Assembly: GCA_020633465.1 (NCBI GenBank)
Contig: JACKDN010000011.1
Location: 183,120-247,119 of the forward strand
From: Myxococcales bacterium
GTDB taxonomy: Bacteria > Myxococcota_A > Bradymonadia > UBA7976 > UBA1532
Direction: 5' to 3'
Length of the DNA stretch: 64,000 bases
A program made the translations under genes and the position numbers. The notes under the pieces are model-generated. The model was not told the origin of the DNA. It saw nothing but the letters and a program-made list of their open reading frames with translations, and ran no database searches. Below, piece after piece: positions 35,032 to 48,467 of the stretch (the first letter of the stretch is position 1; every line of letters begins with the position of its first letter).

Positions 35032-35621
35032 GCCCCACGGATCCCCTCGGCGTCGAGTTCTTCGCGCGGGACGTGCAGATCGTCGCGCGCGACCTGGTCG
35101 GGCGCTGGCTGCGCCACGGCGAGGTGGTGCTGCGCATCACCGAGACCGAGGCCTACCACCAGGACGAGACGGGCTGCCACGCGTGGAAGGGGCGCACGGC
35201 GCGCAACGCGTCGCTCTTCGGGCCGCCGGGCACGGCCTATGTGTACCTGTGCTACGGCATCCACCACATGCTGAACCTGGTGTGCGATCGCGAGGGGTAC
35301 GCCGCCGCGGCGCTGATCCGCGCGGCCGAGCCGGTCTCGGGGCTGGACGTCGTCCGCGCGCGGCGCGGCGGGCGCGACGGCCCGGTGCTGCTGACCGGGC
35401 CGGGCAAGGTGGGGCAGGCGCTGGGGCTGGATCTGGGCTTCGACGGGCACCCGCTGTGCGCGCCGGGCGGCCTCGAGGTGCTGACCGGCGCGCCGGTGGG
35501 CGAGGTGCGGGTGGGGCCGCGGGTGGGCATCGACTACGCCCGCCCCGAGCACCGCGACGCACCCTGGCGCTACGCAGCGCCCGGGACGCGCTGGGTCAGC
35601 CACCCGAAGACGCTGCGCTGA
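35028..35621 (+). CDS. mpg: 3-methyladenine DNA glycosylase, AAG family, 197 aa
   Basis: It begins at ATG 35028, overlapping the helicase-nuclease stop (ATGA). The AAG/MPG fold is clear: E-T-E-A-Y-H (catalytic Glu and stacking Tyr), G-C-H-A-W-K-G (stacking His), Y-V-Y-L-C-Y-G (stacking Tyr) and A-L-I-R-A-A-E-P (active-site Arg). G-P-G-K-V-G-Q-A-L-G-L follows. All positions known to matter in the human enzyme have the expected residue. It removes alkylated or deaminated purines, starting base excision repair. Overlap with the upstream gene implies coupled synthesis of a glycosylase and a helicase-nuclease. Confidence 0.93.
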   Translation: MSPTDPLGVEFFARDVQIVARDLVGRWLRHGEVVLRITETEAYHQDETGCHAWKGRTARNASLFGPPGTAYVYLCYGIHHMLNLVCDREGYAAAALIRAAEPVSGLDVVRARRGGRDGPVLLTGPGKVGQALGLDLGFDGHPLCAPGGLEVLTGAPVGEVRVGPRVGIDYARPEHRDAPWRYAAPGTRWVSHPKTLR

Positions 35622-35644
35622 GCGCCCCGCGCCCCCCGGCGCCC

Positions 35645-35664
35645 CGTCGTCGTCGTCGTCGTCG
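35645..35664. repeat. CGT trinucleotide repeat
   Basis: About six CGT units lie in the 53-base gap between the converging glycosylase and lectin-lipoprotein genes. No stem with a T-run is present, so it is not a recognisable terminator. Confidence 0.6.
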
Positions 35665-35674
35665 ACGCAGGCTC

Positions 35675-39409
<3,735 letters not shown>

Positions 39410-39490
39410 GGATTCCCCCCTGAGTTGCACCGGTCGGGGATCCACGCGAGGGGCGCGGGGGAAGTCCGCAGAATTGGCGAAGGCAGGCTG

Positions 39491-39507
39491 GCCTAGGTGT
39501 CCTAGGC
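39491..39507. other. perfect inverted repeat at the end of the TetR gene
   Basis: GCCTAGG-TGT-CCTAGGC is a 7-bp perfect palindrome with a 3-base spacer and covers the TAG stop of the TetR gene. There is no T-run, so it is at best a weak terminator. It could also be a protein-binding site in the gap upstream of the lectin lipoprotein gene. Confidence 0.45.
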
Positions 39508-40179
39508 GGGGGCGCGCAGGCCGTCGAGCACCATCGACACCAGCGAGGTCGCGGCCTCGAGGGGATCACCCACGTCCCCGCCGTCCAGCACCTCGAACAG
39601 CAGCCGCTCGACCGCGCCGACCACCGCCAGCGCGCTCACCCGGTGCGGGATCGGACGCAGCAGCCCGTGCGTGTGGGCCAGGTCGGTCAGCTCGACGGCG
39701 CGATCGCGGATCAGATCGGCCAGCGCGCGGAGCGGCCGCCGCGCGCCCACCGCCGGCGCGCGGTTCTCTTGCAGGTACAGCAGCACCACGTCGCTGTGCG
39801 CGACGAGCACCGGCGCCAGCACCAGGCCCAGCCGGTTGTAGGCGTCCACCACCGCGTCCCAGGTGGTGGCCTTGGCCAGATCGGCCGCGCCCGCGTCGAG
39901 CGTCTGCTCGAGGGCCGCGCGCACCGGGAACACCACCGCCTCGACCAGCGCCTCCTTGTCCGGGTAGTAGCGGTAGAAGCTGCCCTTCGCCACGCCCGCC
40001 GCCTGCACGATGTCGTCGATGGTCACGCGCTCGACGCCCTGCTCGATGAACAACGGCAGCGCGGCGTCGCGAAGCTGCGCGAGGCGCATCTGGCGGTTGC
40101 GCGCGCGCTTGCCCCCCTCGGGCCCGGGGCGCACGGGCGGGGGCGTCGGATCCAGCACGGTCGTGTGAGGTTCGTCCAT
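39502..40179 (-). CDS. TetR/AcrR-family transcriptional regulator, 225 aa
   Basis: ATG 40179 is chosen because the DNA-binding domain follows at the usual distance. The helix-turn-helix lies at about 52-75, with T-I-D-D-I-V-Q-A-A-G-V-A-K-G-S-F-Y-R-Y-Y, preceded by A-A-L-P-L-F-I-E-Q-G-V. A ligand-binding helical domain fills the rest. The gene is divergent from a fatty-acid-hydroxylase-like gene, and the 124-base gap contains a 16-bp palindrome. Repression of that neighbour, and of itself, is the simplest reading. Confidence 0.9.
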   Translation of the reverse strand: MDEPHTTVLDPTPPPVRPGPEGGKRARNRQMRLAQLRDAALPLFIEQGVERVTIDDIVQAAGVAKGSFYRYYPDKEALVEAVVFPVRAALEQTLDAGAADLAKATTWDAVVDAYNRLGLVLAPVLVAHSDVVLLYLQENRAPAVGARRPLRALADLIRDRAVELTDLAHTHGLLRPIPHRVSALAVVGAVERLLFEVLDGGDVGDPLEAATSLVSMVLDGLRAPA

Positions 40180-40235
40180 GCCGAAGACGATACGGACGCC
40201 GCACGTTTGACTCCACAGGGGTCGATCCGAATAAT

Positions 40236-40251
40236 GCGACCGCTTGGTCGC
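40236..40251. promoter_or_regulatory. candidate TetR operator
   Basis: GCGACCGCTTGGTCGC is a perfect 6-bp inverted repeat around a 4-base centre, in the divergent region 57 bases from the regulator start and 53 bases from the hydroxylase-like start. It is followed by CTTTTG, so a terminator-like hairpin is an alternative reading, but nothing is transcribed into it that would need stopping. Confidence 0.5.
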
Positions 40252-40303
40252 CTTTTGAATCAGCACCGCGACTCGACCCGCTGCGAACCCCCGGAGGTGC
40301 CCC

Positions 40304-40837
40304 ATGATCGGAATCCCGCTCGGCCTGCTGACCGCCAACGGCGTGGAGTGGTGGGTGCACAAGCACTGGCTGCACGGCCGCGGCAAGAACCGCGACTCGT
40401 TCTGGAGCTTTCACTGGCACGATCACCACCGCAACGTGCGGCGCAGCGACCACCACGACGTCGACTACACGGTGCCGTTCTGGAAGTCGACGCCGCGCTT
40501 CAAGGAGGTCGTGTCGCTCGTGGGCAGCGCCGTCGCGGTCGCCCCGCTGTTCCCGGTGGCCCCCTTCTTCGTCGGCACCCTGTGGTACGCGAACGCGAAC
40601 TACTACCGGAAGCACAAGAAGTCGCACCTGGACATCGAGTGGGCGCGCGCGCACCTGCCCTGGCACTACGACCACCACATGGGGCCCGACCAGAACCAGA
40701 ACTGGTGCGTCACGCGCCCCTGGTTCGACCACCTGATGGGCACCCGCGTGCCCTACCTGGGCACCCCGCGCTGCGCCCGGGACGATCGGCGCCGCGAGGC
40801 CCGGGCGGCCCCGCGGCCCACCGCCGCCGCGGCCTGA
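40304..40837 (+). CDS. fatty acid hydroxylase/sterol desaturase-like protein, 177 aa
   Basis: ATG 40304 follows GGAGGTG. The protein has His clusters in the order expected for a non-haem di-iron hydroxylase: H-K-H-W-L-H near 20, H-W-H-D-H-H near 40, H-Y-D-H-H-M-G near 120. It has one clear hydrophobic stretch between them (about 64-88), fewer than full-length members. It is shorter than typical members, so it may be a compact subfamily such as carotene-hydroxylase-like enzymes. The tail is Arg/Ala-rich. It probably modifies a lipid in the cytoplasmic membrane under control of the adjacent TetR regulator. Confidence 0.75.
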   Translation: MIGIPLGLLTANGVEWWVHKHWLHGRGKNRDSFWSFHWHDHHRNVRRSDHHDVDYTVPFWKSTPRFKEVVSLVGSAVAVAPLFPVAPFFVGTLWYANANYYRKHKKSHLDIEWARAHLPWHYDHHMGPDQNQNWCVTRPWFDHLMGTRVPYLGTPRCARDDRRREARAAPRPTAAAA

Positions 40838-40959
40838 CCGGCGGCGGCCGCCCGCGCGCGCATCAGCTTGCCGAACCCGCGCCGACCTGAAAGAGTACCG
40901 GTCGCTGAGCGCCCCGCGGCGTCGCAGCTTCGCACCACACCGAAAAGGCCGGGGCTTCC

Positions 40960-41625
40960 ATGATTCAGAAGAACGTCATCTGGTGTCCGAGCATCGACGT
41001 CGAGATCCGCCAGCAGATGGACAACGCCATCCGCGGCCTGCCGAACATGCACGGCAGCCGCATGGAGGGGGCTGGCTGCGATCTGAGCGACTTCGACCCG
41101 AAGGGTACGCTCTACATCATCGCGCACGGCCACACGCGGATGCCGCTGGCCACCTGCAACAACCGCCAGTGGCAGGCGCGCGAGCTGGTTCAGATGCTGA
41201 TCGGCGCGGGGCTGCCGCGGGACTGGCGCGAGATCGTGCTGTTCATCTGCCACGCCGGCGAGTCGGTCAACTCGAAGAGCAACGCCCAGAAGCTGCTCGA
41301 CCTGCGCGCCAAGAAGCCCACGGACATGCACGCCCGCGGCGCCCAGCGGAAGCTGGACAGCCTGGCGAAGTCGTACCAGAGCACCCAGGCGAAGGGACTG
41401 CAGCCGGCGCCCTTCACCAGCGAGAAACAGCTGCTGCCCTTCGCGGCGGAGTTCACCCAGGCGCTGAAGACCAACGGTTTCACGCACTTCCGGGTCACCA
41501 GCTACGCGGCGCCGGTGGCGCAGTCGTTCGGTGACGGCGTCATCCGGCTGGCCCTCCAGCAGCGCGGCGGCCAGTGGGGCGAGCCGGCGTCGCGCCACCC
41601 GCACCTGATCAAGATCTGGCGCTGA
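40960..41625 (+). CDS. putative caspase-like (clan CD) cysteine peptidase, 221 aa
   Basis: No family is named with certainty. The core reads G-T-L-Y-I-I-A-H-G-H-T, then a helix (W-Q-A-R-E-L-V-Q-M-L-I), then E-I-V-L-F-I-C-H-A-G-E-S. Hydrophobic strand plus H-G, helix, hydrophobic strand plus C-x-A/S-G is the His/Cys dyad pattern of caspase-like, CHAT and C80 peptidases, with about 45 residues between His and Cys. There is no signal peptide or membrane helix. A C-terminal Q-S-F-G-D-G-V-I-R segment may be the last strand. It stands alone, facing the molybdenum oxidoreductase gene with 3 bases between them. Activity is inferred only. Confidence 0.6.
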   Translation: MIQKNVIWCPSIDVEIRQQMDNAIRGLPNMHGSRMEGAGCDLSDFDPKGTLYIIAHGHTRMPLATCNNRQWQARELVQMLIGAGLPRDWREIVLFICHAGESVNSKSNAQKLLDLRAKKPTDMHARGAQRKLDSLAKSYQSTQAKGLQPAPFTSEKQLLPFAAEFTQALKTNGFTHFRVTSYAAPVAQSFGDGVIRLALQQRGGQWGEPASRHPHLIKIWR

Positions 41626-41628
41626 CCG

Positions 41629-42936
41629 TCAGCCGCCCACGCGCACCACGCGGTCGTAGAAGCCGACGTCCAGGCGCTGCGTGGGCACCGCGTCGTCGGC
41701 CACGCGGCAACGCACCTGGTACAGCCCCGGCCCGGCCGGCTGCCACACGTGCTCCCACACGGTCCACGGCTGGTTCGCGCGCATCGGCGGGCACACGTCG
41801 ACCGGCTGCCACGCCTCGTCCGGGTTGAACCGGATCTCCAGCGCGTCGGTCACCGCGTAGCCGCCCCAGGCGATGCCCACCACGCGAAACAGCGTCTCGC
41901 CGTCCACCTGCCAGCGCTCGATCCGCACCGGCATGGCCGCCTGATCCATCGAGGGCGGCAGGAAGTCGCGCGCCAGCGCGGGCGCCGGGCGCGGCTGGTG
42001 GGTGCGCGTGGCGAACTCGACCATCTGGCCCGTCGGGGGCTCGTCGGCGTCGACGAAGGTGATCGTGTCGACCCACTTGATGCAGGCGCAGCCGTACCAG
42101 TTGGGGACGTACAGGCGCACCGGCAGCCCGTGGTCCGGCGGCAGCGGGCCGCCGTTCATCCCGGTGGCGAGGAACGCGCCGGTCGCCGCCAGCTGATCGA
42201 GCGGGATGATCCAGGCCGCGCCGGGCGTCGAGTGCCCGTTGCGCGAGGGCACGTCGTGCTCGTCGAAGCCGCTGATCTTCACCGCGGTCGCCTCGGGCAG
42301 CACGCCGACGTCGGCCAGCACCTCGGCCAGCGGCACCCCCTGCCAGGTCGCCGCGCTCAGCAGGCCGAACTGCGAGAAGTCGCCGTTGCCCGAACACTCC
42401 AGCACGAAGGCGCCCATGTCGCGGGGCGCGAGATCGGCGACCGCCAGCGACAGCGGCGCGTCGACCAGGCCGTCGATCTCGATCGTCCACTCACCCGCGC
42501 GATCCGGATCGAGCGGATCGGGGTAGAAGGTGCGCACGAAGAACTGCTCGGTCGGCGTCAGCAGCGCGTCTTCGTCCACCTGCCGCAGGTCGAAGTACAG
42601 CCGACCGTCCCATCCCTGCCCGAGGGACTGATGGAAGGTGGGGTGGTCGCCGCTGGCGAAGTCGAGCACCTCGACCAGCTCGCCGCCCGCGAAGGGATCG
42701 GCGCACTCGACCACCATCATGTCCGGCGCGGCGTCGGCGGCGGCGTCCGCGCCCACGTCCGACGGCCCCGCGTCCAGCAGGCCGTCGGCGTCGAGCGGGC
42801 CGCCGTCGAGGGGCCCGCCGTCCAGCAACCGCAGCCCGCCGCCGTCGGCCGCGTCGCCGCCCTCGCCGCAGGCCACCAGCAGCGCGGCGCCGCCGGCCAG
42901 CGAGCGGCGGAGGAAGAGTCGTCGGGTGAGAGCCAT
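41629..42936 (-). CDS. Tat-exported sulfite-oxidase-family molybdopterin oxidoreductase, 435 aa
   Basis: The start ATG 42936 gives T-R-R-L-F-L-R-R-S-L, a twin-arginine signal, followed by a lipobox-like L-L-V-A-C. An Asp/Ala linker leads to an Oxidored_molyb domain (about 140-320) with the molybdenum-ligand Cys in V-L-E-C-S-G-N near 180, then L-P-D-H-G-L-P-V-R and W-V-D-T-I. A Mo-co dimerisation-like Ig domain follows (about 335-430). There is no haem domain, so electrons must pass to a separate cytochrome. It would oxidise or reduce a small oxyanion or sulfoxide in the periplasm. The substrate is not predictable. Confidence 0.88.
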   Translation of the reverse strand: MALTRRLFLRRSLAGGAALLVACGEGGDAADGGGLRLLDGGPLDGGPLDADGLLDAGPSDVGADAAADAAPDMMVVECADPFAGGELVEVLDFASGDHPTFHQSLGQGWDGRLYFDLRQVDEDALLTPTEQFFVRTFYPDPLDPDRAGEWTIEIDGLVDAPLSLAVADLAPRDMGAFVLECSGNGDFSQFGLLSAATWQGVPLAEVLADVGVLPEATAVKISGFDEHDVPSRNGHSTPGAAWIIPLDQLAATGAFLATGMNGGPLPPDHGLPVRLYVPNWYGCACIKWVDTITFVDADEPPTGQMVEFATRTHQPRPAPALARDFLPPSMDQAAMPVRIERWQVDGETLFRVVGIAWGGYAVTDALEIRFNPDEAWQPVDVCPPMRANQPWTVWEHVWQPAGPGLYQVRCRVADDAVPTQRLDVGFYDRVVRVGG

Positions 42937-43111
42937 CGCGCACCTCGCGGTCGTCGAAGGGGCCACCCTAGCAGCCCCACCGGGCCCCGGCGACCGCCGG
43001 GACGCGGCGATGCCATGCCCCCGCGGGCCCCCGCTCGGACGGCCGGCGATCCGCGACCCTCGGGCCCGCAGGCGTATCGGTGAGGCACGGCCACGGCACG
43101 GAGCCACGACG

Positions 43112-43585
43112 ATGCAGATCAACGCCCTCGCCTTCGACCACGGCGCGCCGATCCCGGAGCGCTTCACCGACGACGGCATCGACGCGTCACCGGCGCTCTC
43201 CTGGCGGGCGCTGCCCGAGGGCACCCGCGCGTTGGCGCTGATCGTGGACGATCCCGACGCCCCGCGGGACGAGCCCTTCGTCCACTGGCTGGCCTGGAAC
43301 ATCCCCGTCGAAGAGGACAACCTGCAGGAGGGCCTGCCGCGCAAGGGCGAGCTGTCGTCGCCGGGCGGCATGCGGCAGGGCAAGAACTCCTTCAGCGAGC
43401 AGAACGTGGGGTACCGCGGGCCGGCGCCGCCCGAGGGCCACGGCACGCACCACTATCACTTCCGCCTCTTCGCCCTCGACGACACCCTCGACCTGCCCGC
43501 CGGCGCCGACCGGCAGGCGCTCGAGCAGGCCATGCGCAGCCACGTGCTGGACAGCTGCGACTGCGTGGGCACCTACGAGCGCTGA
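43112..43585 (+). CDS. YbhB/YbcL-family PEBP-like protein, 157 aa
   Basis: ATG 43112 gives the usual family length. Conserved segments are S-P-A-L-S-W, D-D-P-D-A-P, F-V-H-W-L-A-W-N-I, G-Y-R-G-P-A-P-P-E-G-H-G-T-H-H-Y and F-x-L-F-A-L-D. Together they form the phosphatidylethanolamine-binding fold and its anion pocket. No signal peptide is seen. The MscS gene starts 1 base after its stop, so the two are coupled. The physiological role of bacterial members is not well defined. Confidence 0.92.
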   Translation: MQINALAFDHGAPIPERFTDDGIDASPALSWRALPEGTRALALIVDDPDAPRDEPFVHWLAWNIPVEEDNLQEGLPRKGELSSPGGMRQGKNSFSEQNVGYRGPAPPEGHGTHHYHFRLFALDDTLDLPAGADRQALEQAMRSHVLDSCDCVGTYER

Positions 43586-43586
43586 G

Positions 43587-44627
43587 GTGCCGGAAGGCGG
43601 CGCCCCGCCGCTGGGCCGGCGGGCCCGGCTGCGGCGCGCGCTGACGCGCCTGCGCCGGCCGGCGGCGCTCGGCCTGCTGGGCGTCGGCGTGCTGGCCGCC
43701 CTCGATCTGCTCGATCCCTCGCCGCGCGTCGCGTCGATCGGCGGCGTGGTGGGCCGCATCCTGACGCTCCTCGCCGCGGGCTGGACGCTGGGCACGCTGG
43801 GTGATCTGTACCTCGCCCAGCGCCTGTCCGGGCTGCAGCTCGACGTCGCCGACAACCTCGAGGCGCGGCGCGTGGCGACGCGCCTCAACCTGCTGCGCCG
43901 CATCTGGGCGGTGGCGGTGGTGACGCTCACGCTCGCCGCCGCGCTGACCGCCATCCCGTGGGCGCGCCAGATCGGCCTGTCGATCTTCGCCTCGGCGGGC
44001 ATCGCCGGCATCGTCATGGGCATCGCGGCGCGGCCGGTGCTGTCGAACCTGATCGCCGGCCTGCAGGTGGCCTTCACGCAGCCGGTGCGCCTCGACGACG
44101 CGGTGGTCGTCGAGGGCGAGTGGGGCTGGATCGAGGAGATCGGGCTGTTCCACGTCGTCGTACGCATCTGGGACCGACGGCGCCTGATCATCCCGCTGAC
44201 CTGGTTCATCGAGAAGCCGTTCCAGAACTGGACCCACACCTCGGCGTCGATCATCGGCACCGTGTTCTGGGCCCTGGACTACCGCGCGCCCATCCCGGCC
44301 ATGCGCGCGAAGCTCGACGAGCTGGTGCGGTCGACCACGCTGTGGGACGGCGAGGTGTGCGTGCTGCAGGTGACCGACGCCGACGCGCGCACCATCCAGG
44401 TGCGGGCGCTCGCGAGCGCCCGCACGTCCCCGCAGGCGTGGGATCTGCGCTGCTACCTGCGCGAGCAGATGCTCACCTGGCTGCAGGCCGAGGCCCCCGA
44501 GGCGCTGCCGACGTACCGGGCCGAGGCGACGCTCATCCGGGCGCACGCCGCCGACGCGCCGCCGCCCCCGGAGGCGGACACCGGCCTGCCCCGCGATACC
44601 TCGCTGTCGAGCGATCCCGCGTCATGA
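43587..44627 (+). CDS. MscS-family mechanosensitive ion channel, 346 aa
   Basis: It starts at GTG 43587, 1 base after the PEBP stop. About four membrane helices precede the pore helix and the hallmark G-I-A-A-R-P-V-L-S-N-L-I-A-G-L-Q-V-A. This is followed by the beta-domain signature P-V-R-L-D-D-A-V-V-V-E-G-E-W-G-W-I-E-E-I and R-L-I-I-P-L-T-W-F. The C-terminal domain is mixed alpha/beta, ending in a polar tail. It would act as a pressure-release channel of the cytoplasmic membrane. It converges on the oxidase operon with 10 bases between. Confidence 0.9.
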   Translation: MPEGGAPPLGRRARLRRALTRLRRPAALGLLGVGVLAALDLLDPSPRVASIGGVVGRILTLLAAGWTLGTLGDLYLAQRLSGLQLDVADNLEARRVATRLNLLRRIWAVAVVTLTLAAALTAIPWARQIGLSIFASAGIAGIVMGIAARPVLSNLIAGLQVAFTQPVRLDDAVVVEGEWGWIEEIGLFHVVVRIWDRRRLIIPLTWFIEKPFQNWTHTSASIIGTVFWALDYRAPIPAMRAKLDELVRSTTLWDGEVCVLQVTDADARTIQVRALASARTSPQAWDLRCYLREQMLTWLQAEAPEALPTYRAEATLIRAHAADAPPPPEADTGLPRDTSLSSDPAS

Positions 44628-44637
44628 TCGCCGCGCG

Positions 44638-44898
44638 TCAGGTTCGGGTCATCACGTCGGCCGCCGCCAGCAACACCAGGATGGCCACGACGACGACGGC
44701 GCCGAGCGCGAACAGGGCCTCGGCCCGCGGCGACCGCGCCAGGTGCATGAAGACGACCGCCACGACGCTCACCTTGATGGCCGCGAAGCCCAGGGCCACC
44801 GCCATGCCCCAGGCGCCCAGGGGCACGTAGGACGCCCCCAGGCTGAGCCCGGTGAGCGTCAGCAGGGCGACGAACGCGCCGACGTCCCGCCGCTTCAT
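44638..44898 (-). CDS. coxD: cytochrome c oxidase subunit IV (caa3 type), 86 aa
   Basis: Three membrane helices lie in 86 residues. The middle one contains A-I-K-V-S-V-V-A-V-V-F-M-H-L, the signature of prokaryotic subunit IV. It is the last gene of the act-cox operon, with its ATG overlapping the subunit III stop (44895-44898). Confidence 0.85.
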   Translation of the reverse strand: MKRRDVGAFVALLTLTGLSLGASYVPLGAWGMAVALGFAAIKVSVVAVVFMHLARSPRAEALFALGAVVVVAILVLLAAADVMTRT

Positions 44899-45522
44899 GC
44901 CTGCCCCCCGGTGAGATAGAAGAGCGGCCACAGCACGATCCACACGCAGTCGACCAGGTGCCAGTACAGGGCGCCGTTCGACAGGACGTGGGCGCGGCGC
45001 GCGTCGAGGGCGCCGGTGTGCAGCCGCCACGCGAGCCAGGCCAGCACCGCCGCCCCCGCGACGACGTGCAGCGCGTGCAGCCCGGTCATGACGTAGTACA
45101 GCGTGAAGAACGCCGCCTGCCCCGCCGGCGCGCTCAGCGTGGCGAAGTGATGGCCGTGGCCGCCGGGCAGGATGCCCTCGTGCACGTGGCCGTGATACTC
45201 CACCGCCTTCACCGCCAGGAACCCCAGCGCCAGCGCCAGCGTGCCCAAGAGCCAGCGCAGGGCGACGCGCGGCCGGTCCTCTTGCAGCGCGCGCAGGCTG
45301 GACGCGACCGCGAAGCTGCTGGTGATCAGGATCACCGTGTTCAGCGAGCCCAGCATCTTGGCGCCGTGCCGCACGCCCTCGGCGAAGGCCTCGGGCCACG
45401 CGGCGCGGTAGGCGCCGTAGAGCGTGAACAGCCCCGCGAACAGGAACACCTCGCTCACCAGGAAGGCCCACATGCCCAGGCGCGCCGCGTCCGCCTGACG
45501 CTCGGCCGACTCGAAGTGCGCC

Positions 45523-45530
<8 letters not shown>
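44895..45530 (-). CDS. coxC: cytochrome c oxidase subunit III, 211 aa
   Basis: Five membrane helices are visible. Family segments include G-M-W-A-F-L-V-S-E-V-F-L-F-A-G-L-F and V-E-Y-H-G-H-V-H-E-G, and M-T-G-L-H-A-L-H-V near 140. The C-terminus has Y-W-H-L-V-D-C-V-W-I-V-L-W-P-L-F-Y. The start overlaps the coxA stop by 8 bases. Confidence 0.92.
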
Positions 45531-47135
<1,605 letters not shown>

Positions 47136-47139
<4 letters not shown>

Positions 47140-48137
47140 GGCGCCTCCTCGTCGCCCAGGGCCCGCAGGGCCTCGAAGATGGCCACCCGCTCCTCGGCGC
47201 TCAGCTGCTCCTCGAAGCTGGGCATCACGGGATCGTAGCCGGCGACGATCTGTCCGTTCGGATCGCGCAGCGCGCGGGTCAGGTAGTCCGAGTCGGCGAC
47301 CACGCGCTCGCCGCCCTGCAGCTCGACCTCGGAGCCGTACAGGCCCAGCAGCGTCGGCCCGACGCTCGGGCTGCCGTCCAGGCTGTGACAGGCCAGGCAG
47401 CCGACGCGCTGCATCACGCGGCGCCCCTCGGCCGCCAGCCCGCCCTCGGCGGCCACGTCGGGCACCTCGCGGCCCTTCAACAGCGGCACCAGCGTCGCCG
47501 GCGTGCGCCCCGCGACCCAGTCGGCGTAATCCTCGGCCGACAAGACCACCACCGTCGCCCCCATGCGGGCGTGCGACTGACCGCAATACTCCGCGCAATA
47601 CACCGGGTACGTACCCAGGCGGTCGGCGCGGAAGTCCAGGCGGGTGAACCGGCCGGGCAGCGCGTCCTGCTTCATGCGCAGCGCGGGCACGAAGAAGCTG
47701 TGCACCACGTCGCGCGAGGTCAGGACGAGGCGCACGTCGCGATCCACCGGCACGGGCAGCACGCCGACCACCGCGCGCCCGCTGGGCCAGGCGAACTTCC
47801 ACATCCATTGCTTGCCGGTGACGTAGATCTCCTCGGCGCCCTCGGGCGCGTCCTGCAGGTCGAGGTACTGCAGGAAGCCGACGACCCACCAGCCCACGAA
47901 GAGCGTCAGCAGGGCCCCGCCGATGCTCAGCTCGAGGCGGCGCGAGCCGGTCACGCGCTCGGTCGGGCGGTCGCCTCGGCGGCGGTACCGCCACAGCCAC
48001 CAGGCGGTGACGCAGGCGACGGCGAGGAAGCCCACGAGCGTCGTGCCCAGCACGACGAAGTGCAGCACGTCGATCTCGCGGGCCGCCTCGCTGGCCGGAT
48101 CCGGCAGCATCAACAGCTGGCGCAGCAGATCACTCAT
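47136..48137 (-). CDS. coxB: cytochrome c oxidase subunit II with fused cytochrome c (caa3 type), 333 aa
   Basis: Two N-terminal helices precede a cupredoxin domain with Q-W-M-W-K-F and the CuA site C-A-E-Y-C-G-Q-S-H-A-R-M near 205. A C-terminal cytochrome c domain has C-L-A-C-H-S near 250 and the Met ligand in D-P-V-M-P-S-F. The fused haem identifies a caa3 oxidase, which can take electrons directly from alternative complex III. ATG 48137 lies 8 bases inside the end of the frameshifted upstream gene. Confidence 0.95.
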
Positions 48138-48467
48138 CGTCGGCCCGCTCCACCACCAGCCGCATGGCGTCCTCGATGGGGATCTGCGCGACGCCGCCGC
48201 GGCGATCGACCCAGCGCAGCGTCTCGAGCTCGGCGCGCGCGGCGGCCGCCTCGTCCTGCCCGCGCGCCCGCCGGTCGAAGCCCTCCGTCTCGATGGCCAG
48301 CGCGGCGGGCGCGCGCCCAGCGCCTCGGCGGCGCGCCGCCCGGCCGCGCGCAGCAGCAGGGCCGCCGCGCCCACGGCCAGCGCGCCGACGATCAACGCAC
48401 CCAACCCGACGCCGAGCAGCAGCCGGAAGCGCACCGCGGGGGATGCCTGGCGAGGCGTCGAGCTCAT
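48130..48467 (-). pseudogene. small act-cox accessory membrane protein, frameshifted in this sequence
   Basis: ATG 48467 overlaps the actF stop (ATGA). The first about 50 codons give a signal-anchor (L-L-L-G-V-G-L-G-A-L-I-V-G-A-L-A-V). The conserved C-terminal part, with L-R-W-V-D-R-R-G-G-V-A-Q-I-P-I-E-D-A-M, is in another frame and ends at the TGA at 48130. The shift falls near 48307-48318, a palindromic GC tract (GGGCGCGCGCCC). W-V-D-x-x-x-G-V-x-x-I-P-I-x-x-A-M is the signature of a small protein commonly encoded between actF and coxB, so this was a working family member. A one-base sequencing or assembly error is the likeliest cause. A real mutation or programmed slip is possible. Confidence 0.7.

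Noticed and set aside
40236..40251. Rho-independent terminator
   Set aside because: The stem has only 6 bp and four Ts, and it lies between two divergent starts where no transcript needs ending. An operator is the better reading.
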